Origin: Candidatus Villigracilis adiacens | GTDB taxonomy: Bacteria; Chloroflexota; Anaerolineae; Anaerolineales; Villigracilaceae | Length of the DNA: 64,000 nt | Direction of reading: 5' to 3' | Assembly (NCBI GenBank): GCA_016703605.1 | Contig: JADJBU010000005.1 | Span: 62,001 to 126,000, forward strand | Part shown: positions 58,125-64,000 of the stretch, piece by piece | Numbering within the stretch: the first letter of the stretch is position 1 | Layout of the letters: each line of letters starts with the position of its first letter | Translations under genes and position numbers: made by a program | Notes under the pieces: model-generated | Databases searched by the model: none | What the model was told of the DNA's origin: nothing | Seen by the model: only the letters and a program-made list of their open reading frames with translations

Positions 58125-59459
58125 TTACCCCACCCCATCCATCGCCGCGCCGAGACGTTTGACGATCTCATCCACTTCATCTTCGGTAATGGATAATGGC
58201 GGCGAGAATGCCAGCGTATTCCCAAGCGGACGCGAACGCAGTCCGTGGGCTTCGGCGGCTTTGAAAATTTTCATCGTGGTGGCGGGGTCGGCGGTCTTGG
58301 TGTTTTTATCAGACACAATTTCCACGCCGCAGACCAGACCCAGTCCGCGCACATCGCCAACGAAGGGAAATTCTTCGAGCTTCTTCAAGCCTTCGAGCAG
58401 GCGCTTCCCCAATTCACGCGCGCGTTTGGGGAATTCTTCGCGTTCCATGATCTCGAGATTCTTCAGTCCCACCGCGCACGCCATGGCATGACCTGAGTAG
58501 GTGTAGCCGTGCATGTACGCTTCAGTATCACCCGCGGATTCCATCGTCTCACGAATCTCATCGGAGATTTGAATGCCGCCAAGTTGGGCGTACCCACTGG
58601 TGATGGCTTTGGCGAACGATAGAATATCGGGCTTCACATTCCAATGCTTGAGCGCGAACCATTCACCCGTGCGACCAAAGCCGGTGATAACTTCGTCCGC
58701 GATGAAGAGGACTTCGTTTTTGTCGCAAATCTGCCGGACGAGCGGGAAATAATCGTCGGGTGGAACGACCACGCCGAAGACGCCCATGACAGGCTCGGCG
58801 ATGAAAGCGGCGACGGTGTCGGCTCCTTCGCGGAGAATCGCTTCTTCCAACTCCCGAGCCGCCGCCTGCCCGACGGTTTCCCCATCCTTCAATTGACCTT
58901 CATAGCGATACGGATTCGGCGCGGGGATGTGGACAAATCCCTCCGGCGCGGGGCCGAACATGGCGTGATATTTTTCAAGCCCCGTGGCAAACGTGGCGGA
59001 AAGCGTCACGCCATGATACGCGCCCTTGCGCGCAATCACCTTGTACTTGCCCGGTTTGCCTTTGCGCTTCCAGTAATAACGCGCAGTCTTAAACGCGGAG
59101 TCGTTCGACTCGGAACCGCCGGAGGTGAAGAAGGTTGTGTTCAAACCCTCATAGGCAAAGCCCGCAAGTTTATCCGCCAGTTGAATCGAAGGCAGGTTGG
59201 TCATGCCGGAGAAGTTCGAGGTGAACGCCAGTTCCTTCATCTGGTCGTAGGCGGCTTTGGCAATTTCCTCGCGCCCATACCCGGCGTTGACGTTCCACAG
59301 CCCCGCCATGCCATCGAGGATTTTTCGTCCGTCGGTCGTGTAAATCCAGACACCTTCGCCCTTTTCGATCACCAGCGGGTTGGCGTGGCTCTTTGGGTGA
59401 TAGGTGGGGTGCAATTGCCTTTTATCTTTTTCGATCCAGGTTTGGGTTTGGTCGGTCAT
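58125..59459 (-). CDS. Class III PLP-dependent aminotransferase
   Basis: 444 residues. 'VNAGYGREEIAKAAYDQM', 'FFTSGGSESNDSAFKTARYYW', 'FIADEVITGFGRTGEWFALKHWNVKPDILSFAKAITSGYAQLGGI' (cofactor Asp and Schiff-base Lys in FAKAITSG) identify an omega-amino-acid:pyruvate or related aminotransferase. Exact substrate (beta-alanine, putrescine, others) cannot be read. Upstream, 59460-59551 holds an inverted GGGTTGCAAG...CTTGCAACCTTCAACC repeat and no gene. Confidence 0.93.
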   Translation of the reverse strand: MTDQTQTWIEKDKRQLHPTYHPKSHANPLVIEKGEGVWIYTTDGRKILDGMAGLWNVNAGYGREEIAKAAYDQMKELAFTSNFSGMTNLPSIQLADKLAGFAYEGLNTTFFTSGGSESNDSAFKTARYYWKRKGKPGKYKVIARKGAYHGVTLSATFATGLEKYHAMFGPAPEGFVHIPAPNPYRYEGQLKDGETVGQAAARELEEAILREGADTVAAFIAEPVMGVFGVVVPPDDYFPLVRQICDKNEVLFIADEVITGFGRTGEWFALKHWNVKPDILSFAKAITSGYAQLGGIQISDEIRETMESAGDTEAYMHGYTYSGHAMACAVGLKNLEIMEREEFPKRARELGKRLLEGLKKLEEFPFVGDVRGLGLVCGVEIVSDKNTKTADPATTMKIFKAAEAHGLRSRPLGNTLAFSPPLSITEDEVDEIVKRLGAAMDGVG

Positions 59460-59464
59460 GGGTT

Positions 59465-59555
59465 CTCCTATGGGGTTGCAAGTTTCAGGTTGAAAGTTGA
59501 AGGTTATCGGCTGAAGGTTCTTCTAACTTGCAACCTTCAACCTTGAACCTTCTAA
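59465..59555. repeat. Inverted repeat tract between the aminotransferase and guaB
   Basis: AGTTTCAGGTTGAAAGTTGAAGG and CTTGCAACCTTCAACCTTGAACCTTC are imperfect inverses built from AAGGTTGAAGG words. Similar words occur at 55481-55532. Confidence 0.7.
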
Positions 59556-60991
59556 CCCAATACTTCCACATCATGCGGACCAGACTCTTTCAGTCCCGCC
59601 CCCGTCATACGCATGAAGATTGCCTTCTCTTGGAATTCTTCAATCGTCGTCGCGCCGCTGTAACTCATGCCAGACTGCAAACCGCCGACGAGTTGATTCA
59701 ACACCTCGCGCGCCTTGCCGCGATATGGAACCGCCGCTTCGACACCTTCCGCCACGTAATCTTCGACCTCTTCGCGGGTCAGGTCGTTGCCTTCGCGTTT
59801 GTTGCGCTCGATGTTCGCCGCCAGCGACGCCATGCCCCGCGACGCCTTGTAACGATGACCGCGGCGGGTCATGATCATGCCGGGGCTTTCGTCCGTGCCG
59901 GCCAGCATGGAACCGATCATTACGGTTTGGGCCCCAGCGGCGATGGCTTTGGCAACATCGCCGGGGTAGCGAATCCCGCCATCCGCGATGAGCGGCGTTT
60001 TACTATCGGCGGCAGCTTTGGCACATTCGATGATCGCCGTCAATTGCGGGACGCCCGACCCAGCCACCTGCCGCGTGATACAGATCGAACCAGGACCCAC
60101 CCCCACCTTCACCGAGTCCACGCCCGCGTCGATCAAGCGCTTCGTGCCATCCGCTGTCGCCACATTGCCGCCAATGATCTGCGCGCTTGGAAAATGCCTG
60201 CGGATGTTCTTCACCATCTCGATCTCAAGATGCGAGTCGCCGTGGGCGATGTCCACCACGATGCAATCCGCGCCCGCCTGCAAAGCGGCTTCCACGCGGC
60301 GCATCTCTTTATCGCGCACACCCACCGCCGCGCCGACGGCGAGCCGACCTTTTGAGTCTTTGGTCGCTTTCGGGAACTTGGTGATCTTCATGATGTCTTT
60401 CAACGTCACCAGGCCGGTCACTTTGCCGTCCTTATCCACCAGCGGAAGTTTCTCCACGCGATGCTCATGCAGCAAACGCTCGGCATCCTTCAACGAGGTA
60501 TCCGGCGGCGCGCTGCGCACTTCACGAGTCATAATGGCGGTGACATGCTTGCTGTCATCGTCTTCGAACAACAGGTCGCGGGTGGTGATGATCCCGATCA
60601 ACTTTTCATGTTTATCAACAATAAGAATACCGCCCGTATCCGTCTCTTCGACAACGCGCTTCACGTCGCCCACCGTATGCTGGTCGGTCATCGTGATCGG
60701 ATTTTCCACAATGAAAGACTCAGCCTTCTTTACCCGGTCGATCTGACGCGCCTGCCCGGCGATGGTCATAAAACGATGAATAATACCAATGCCGCCCTCG
60801 CGCGCCATCGTGATCGCCATCTCGCTCTCGGTCACCACGTCCATATTCGCCGAGACGATCGGCGCATTCAAAAAAATTTTTCGGGTTAACGGGCTGCGGG
60901 TCGAAAGCGCGCGCCGCGAGTCAACGTCCGAATATTGCGGAACCAAAAGCACATCATCATACGTCAGGGCAGTATCCTGCAAAATCTTCAT
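59552..60991 (-). CDS. guaB: Inosine-5'-monophosphate dehydrogenase
   Basis: 479 residues. 'LTYDDVLLVPQYSDV', 'APIVSANMDVVTESEMAI', two CBS domains (about 90-210), 'VKVGVGPGSICITR' with the catalytic Cys, 'IADGGIRYPGDVAKAIAAGA', and the flap 'YRGKAREVLNQLVGG'. It converts IMP to XMP, the committed step to GMP. Divergent from purB, whose promoter shares the 50-base gap. Confidence 0.97.
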   Translation of the reverse strand: MKILQDTALTYDDVLLVPQYSDVDSRRALSTRSPLTRKIFLNAPIVSANMDVVTESEMAITMAREGGIGIIHRFMTIAGQARQIDRVKKAESFIVENPITMTDQHTVGDVKRVVEETDTGGILIVDKHEKLIGIITTRDLLFEDDDSKHVTAIMTREVRSAPPDTSLKDAERLLHEHRVEKLPLVDKDGKVTGLVTLKDIMKITKFPKATKDSKGRLAVGAAVGVRDKEMRRVEAALQAGADCIVVDIAHGDSHLEIEMVKNIRRHFPSAQIIGGNVATADGTKRLIDAGVDSVKVGVGPGSICITRQVAGSGVPQLTAIIECAKAAADSKTPLIADGGIRYPGDVAKAIAAGAQTVMIGSMLAGTDESPGMIMTRRGHRYKASRGMASLAANIERNKREGNDLTREEVEDYVAEGVEAAVPYRGKAREVLNQLVGGLQSGMSYSGATTIEEFQEKAIFMRMTGAGLKESGPHDVEVLG

Positions 60992-61027
60992 GCGAACTCC
61001 TGGGGGGCAAAATCAAACCGCCCGAAT

Positions 61028-61033
61028 TATAAT
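61028..61033 (+). promoter_or_regulatory. -10 element of purB, leaderless spacing
   Basis: TATAAT ends 7 bases before ATG 61041, so transcription should begin on or next to the start codon. No Shine-Dalgarno is present. Confidence 0.65.
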
Positions 61034-61040
61034 GCTTGTG

Positions 61041-62372
61041 ATGAGCCTGCGCGCGCTTTCTTCGCTGGATGGACGCTACGAAAAGGAAACTTCCCCCCTG
61101 CGGGATTTTTTCTCCGAGTTTGCCTTTCTCCGCGCCCGCGCCCGCCTCGAACTGGACTTTTTGACTGCTCTTTCCAAAACAGGCATTATCTCCGCTGAGA
61201 GTTTATCCGGCTGGAAGCCGGACCTACAGGGCTTCACGGATGAAGATGCGTTGAAGATTCAGGAACACGAAAAGACCACGCGGCATGACGTGAAAGCGAT
61301 CGAGTATTTCTTGCGAGAGAAAATCCCGGCAGACTTACACCAGTGGATCCACTTCGGTCTTACCTCCGAAGACGTTAACAATCTCGCCCAGTCCCTCGCC
61401 CTGCGCGACTCGCGCGACCGCATCCTGCTCCCCGCTTTCGACAACTTACTCGCCTCCCTGCGAGACTTCGCCATAAAACATCGGGCAACCCCCATGCTCG
61501 CGCGGACTCACGGCCAACCCGCGGTGCCGACGACGTTGGGAAAAGAGATCGCCGTGCATCTGGCTCGGTTGATGAAGCGCAGGGACGAGATAGCGAGTCA
61601 CAAGTTCGAAGGGAAGTTGAACGGCGCGGCGGGAAATTTCAATGCGCTATACGCCGCCTATCCAAATATAGACTGGCTTAAGTTCAGCAAAGACTTCATT
61701 ACAACTTTGGGACTCACACCAAACCTCGTCACGACGCAGATTCTTCCATACGACAACTGGAACCGCTACTTTCAAACCACGCAGTTGACCAATGCCATCC
61801 TGATCGATTTCGCCCAGGATATGTGGCGTTATATCAGCGACGGCTTGCTCAAACAAAAGGTCGTGACGGGTGAAGTCGGTTCTTCGACCATGCCGCAGAA
61901 GGTTAACCCAATAGACTTTGAAAATGCCGAGGGTAATTTAGGTTTGGCAAACGCCATGTTCGGGCATTACGTGCAGAAGTTATCGGTTTCAAGATTACAA
62001 CGCGATCTCTCGGACTCAACTGTCCGCAGAACGTTTGGGACGGCATTGGGTCATACGTTGCTGGCATGGACCAATGCCGCCAAGGGCATGTCACGTGTTG
62101 ATGCAGAGGAAGAAAAACTCAAAGCCGAGTTGAACGCCCATTGGGAGGTTATCAGCGAAGGGGCGCAGACGATCCTCCGCGCGGCGGGAAAGAGCGACGC
62201 GTACGAGACGCTTAAGTCTCAGACGAGAGGCAGCCAAATGGACCGGACCCATTACAAGTCCTGGGTCGAAGCGTTGCAGGTAGATGAGGAAACGCGTCGG
62301 CGTTTGATCAGCTTATCGCCAGAATCCTATCTCGGCGTTGCAATTCAAATCACAGACGAAATTACGCGCTGA
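61041..62372 (+). CDS. purB: Adenylosuccinate lyase
   Basis: 443 residues. 'LSSLDGRYEKETSPLRDFFSEFAF', 'HWIHFGLTSEDVNNLAQ'-type motif (here 'QWIHFGLTSEDVNN'), 'ARTHGQPAVPTTLGKEIAVH' and the signature loop 'GSSTMPQKVNPIDFENAEGN'. The layout is the short E. coli-like class. It acts twice in purine synthesis, including AMP formation. ATG 61041 is preferred because of the promoter position; ATG 61032 overlaps the -10. It is followed 25 bases later by purA. Confidence 0.97.
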   Translation: MSLRALSSLDGRYEKETSPLRDFFSEFAFLRARARLELDFLTALSKTGIISAESLSGWKPDLQGFTDEDALKIQEHEKTTRHDVKAIEYFLREKIPADLHQWIHFGLTSEDVNNLAQSLALRDSRDRILLPAFDNLLASLRDFAIKHRATPMLARTHGQPAVPTTLGKEIAVHLARLMKRRDEIASHKFEGKLNGAAGNFNALYAAYPNIDWLKFSKDFITTLGLTPNLVTTQILPYDNWNRYFQTTQLTNAILIDFAQDMWRYISDGLLKQKVVTGEVGSSTMPQKVNPIDFENAEGNLGLANAMFGHYVQKLSVSRLQRDLSDSTVRRTFGTALGHTLLAWTNAAKGMSRVDAEEEKLKAELNAHWEVISEGAQTILRAAGKSDAYETLKSQTRGSQMDRTHYKSWVEALQVDEETRRRLISLSPESYLGVAIQITDEITR

Positions 62373-62397
62373 GCGAAGCGGCGCAGAAGGAGTGAAC

Positions 62398-63663
62398 ATG
62401 ACAGTGATCGCAGTGATCGGTTCGCAATGGGGCGACGAGGGCAAGGGCAAGGTGGTGGATTTTCTGGCAGAGCGTGCAGATTATGTGGCGCGCTTCAACG
62501 GCGGGAACAATGCCGGGCATACCGTCATCAATGAGTTTGGGACGTTCAAGATTCATCTTGTGCCTTCGGGCATTTTTGCGCAGAACACGGTGGGATTGAT
62601 CGGCGGCGGTGTGGTGATCGACCCGGCGGTACTGATCGAAGAGATCGAGATGCTGGACAAGGCAGGCGTGAATGTGAACGGACGTTTGTGGGTTTCGCCG
62701 CGTTCGCACATCATCATGCCGTATCATAAGATTTTGGACGGCCTGTACGAAGAAGCCAAAGGCGCGGGCGCGACCGGCACGACGCGGCGCGGAATTGGTC
62801 CCGTGTTTGCGGACAAGGTCAGTTACAACGGCATTCGTTGGACGGATTTTGCGAGCGACATCTTCGAGCAGAGGCTCGAAGTGCAGTTGACCCTGAAGAA
62901 CAAGATCATCGTCGCACTGGGCGGCGAAGCGTTGAAGTTCGAGCAGGTGCGCGACGAGTATCGCGGACATTATGCGAAGGTCAAGCCGTATTTGAAAGAG
63001 TTGTTTTCGCTGGTGCAGGATGGATTGAAAGCGAACAAAACCTTTTTGCTCGAACAGGCGATGGGTTCGTTTTTGGACACGGATTGGGGGACGTATCCCT
63101 TCGTGACGGCTTCGACGACCATCCCTTCGGCGGCGTCGGCGGGACTTGGCATTCCGCCGAAATATATTCAGAACGTGGTCGGTGTGACCAAAGCCTACAC
63201 CACGCGCGTTGGCGCGGGTCCGTTGCCCACGGAAATTCACGACACTGAAAGCGAAGTGTATAAAAAATTCGGCGAAGTCGCCGCCACAACGGGACGCATC
63301 CGCCGCGTGGGCTGGCTGGATTTGGAGATCGTGCGCACCGCTGCCCAACTGAGCGGCATGACCGAAATTTGTTTAACCAAACTAGATGTGTTGAGCGGCT
63401 TGAAGGAAATTAAAGTTTGCACCGGCTACAAGTTGAACGGTGAAACCGTCCGCTATGCGGATGTGGATGCGTATGGCTTGGATACAGTGGAATGTGTTTA
63501 CGAATCCTTCCCCGGCTGGAGCGAGGACATCAGGGTGGCAAAGTCATTTGAAGACTTACCCGTCAACGCGCAGAAGTATGTGAGGATGATCGAAGAAGCA
63601 GCGGGAGTCCCTGTCAAGTGGATCGGGGTGGGTCCGGCAAGGGAGGAGACGATTCGGAGATAG
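62398..63663 (+). CDS. purA: Adenylosuccinate synthetase
   Basis: 421 residues. 'VIGSQWGDEGKGKVVDFLAERADYVARFNGGNNAGHT' is the GTP/IMP-binding N-terminus. 'GTTRRGIGPVFADKVSYNGIR' and 'VGVTKAYTTRVGAGPLPTE' follow, ending 'KWIGVGPAREETI'. It makes adenylosuccinate from IMP for purB. ATG 62398 follows AAGGAG (about 7 bases); the upstream frame lies inside purB and is not homologous. Confidence 0.97.
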   Translation: MTVIAVIGSQWGDEGKGKVVDFLAERADYVARFNGGNNAGHTVINEFGTFKIHLVPSGIFAQNTVGLIGGGVVIDPAVLIEEIEMLDKAGVNVNGRLWVSPRSHIIMPYHKILDGLYEEAKGAGATGTTRRGIGPVFADKVSYNGIRWTDFASDIFEQRLEVQLTLKNKIIVALGGEALKFEQVRDEYRGHYAKVKPYLKELFSLVQDGLKANKTFLLEQAMGSFLDTDWGTYPFVTASTTIPSAASAGLGIPPKYIQNVVGVTKAYTTRVGAGPLPTEIHDTESEVYKKFGEVAATTGRIRRVGWLDLEIVRTAAQLSGMTEICLTKLDVLSGLKEIKVCTGYKLNGETVRYADVDAYGLDTVECVYESFPGWSEDIRVAKSFEDLPVNAQKYVRMIEEAAGVPVKWIGVGPAREETIRR

Positions 63664-63699
63664 GCTTGTTATTTCGAGAAATCTTTTTGGCATTGTCCA

Positions 63700-63752
63700 A
63701 GATTTCTCCCCGCTTCGCTCATCGAAATGACAAGCCGCTGAGTAGTTACAAC
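63700..63752 (+). repeat. Dispersed repeat family R3, copy 2
   Basis: 'GATTTCTCC', 'CGCTCATCGAAATGACAAGC' and 'GCTGAGTAGTTACAA' match 41073-41117. The 63664-63914 gap holds this repeat, an AAGAGAC/GTCTCTT hairpin near 63865-63892, and an ACTATTC tandem repeat at 63891-63917. No supported gene. Confidence 0.7.
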
Positions 63753-63890
63753 GAAACAACCGCCGAGGAAATGGAGGACCAGGTCCGCTGGCTGAGTGAT
63801 TGGGAAAAGGATTAACCCGACGGGGCGGCGCGAAACCAGGCGGATTTTTCCCTGCTTGAAAAAAAGAGACAGCCTCTCGACCGTCTCTTC

Positions 63891-63917
63891 CACTATTCAC
63901 TATTCACTATTCACTGC
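63891..63917. repeat. ACTATTC tandem repeat
   Basis: Three to four copies of the 7-base unit next to the AAGAGAC/GTCTCTT hairpin, at the 3' end of the last (minus-strand) gene. Confidence 0.8.
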
Positions 63918-64000
63918 CTTATCAATCCATATGCGCCACAATGCGTTGATGAGCCGTCTCCGTATCCATATCCAGGATCGAAACGAGTTTATCCCGTCCG
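63915..64000 (-). CDS. C-terminal end of an unidentified protein (cut by window edge)
   Basis: On the minus strand one frame is open from the window edge to a TGA at 63915-63917 and encodes 'GRDKLVSILDMDTETAHQRIVAHMD'. Amphipathic composition and the position before a hairpin and tandem repeat make a real 3' end likely, but 27 residues are too few to name it. Confidence 0.4.

Noticed and set aside
63618..63815. Short plus-strand frame ending 'EEMEDQVRWLSDWEKD'
   Set aside because: Its first half lies in purA and the R3 repeat. The last residues look protein-like, but there is no start signal or known match.

Overview
The window looks like a chromosomal segment of a Chloroflexota bacterium, most likely class Anaerolineae; this is inferred from gene content, not from a marker-gene search. 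Pointers are the many small membrane and lipoproteins with T/P-rich linkers and SH3b or NBR1-type domains, the DUF5667/DUF5666 sigma-factor neighbourhood, the MoeA fused to a periplasmic-binding-like domain, the polytopic glycosyltransferase-like proteins, and the many dispersed intergenic repeats. A complete caa3-type oxidase operon indicates that oxygen can be respired. No rRNA operon, CRISPR array or prophage was seen; there is one tRNA.

Layout. 1-3.2 kb: end of a membrane protein and a sulfatase-like gene split by a 1.25-kb IS3-family element. 3.2-10.2 kb (minus): ctaC-ctaD-ctaEF, an intrinsic terminator, then SCO, a cupredoxin-like protein, SURF1 and a CtaA-half/CtaB fusion. 10.6-15.5 kb: peroxiredoxin, tRNA-Leu, trigger factor, ClpP, a DUF1028 protein and a HAD phosphatase. 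15.7-21.7 kb: surface protein, RlmN, a regulator with a degenerate receiver, an orphan DNA methyltransferase and an L,D-transpeptidase. 21.7-27.1 kb (minus): ECF sigma factor with a frameshifted DUF5667/DUF5666 partner, a membrane protein, an Asn/Asp-repeat lipoprotein and a phospholipase D-like lipoprotein. 27.3-33 kb: MurJ, a DUF212 protein, exonuclease VII (xseB, xseA), an ABC1 kinase and a phasin-like protein. 33-45.2 kb: GMC oxidoreductase, HhH and SH3-like membrane proteins, a phosphatase, an acyltransferase, an MFS carrier, an esterase, a radical SAM/SPASM protein, a glycosyltransferase and AspA. 45.3-49.9 kb: MoxR/VWA pair, an Imm10-like protein and three stand-alone receivers. 49.9-55.5 kb: cytochrome c, an HhH protein, GDPD, a DUF1684 protein, a nine-unit 46-bp repeat array, a nitroreductase, an HDAC-like amidohydrolase and an SH3-type lipoprotein. 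55.6-64 kb: receiver, MoeA fusion, class III aminotransferase, guaB, purB, purA and the end of one more gene.

Genes that work together: the oxidase subunits with their heme O and copper assembly factors; guaB, purB and purA at the IMP branch point of purine synthesis; xseA and xseB; the sigma factor with its membrane partner; and the MoxR-VWA pair.

The least ordinary signals are: (1) repeat-derived segments carried in frame inside several conserved genes, including an exactly 114-bp element inside moeA and short repeats in rlmN, the GMC oxidoreductase, a glycosyltransferase and xseA, resembling the palindromic elements known from Rickettsia genes; (2) the 46-bp array in which every unit carries an 18-bp dyad; (3) several dispersed intergenic repeat families; and (4) unusual fusions in the oxidase operon. 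Several frameshifts fall in homopolymers or low-complexity tracts and could be real or sequencing errors.
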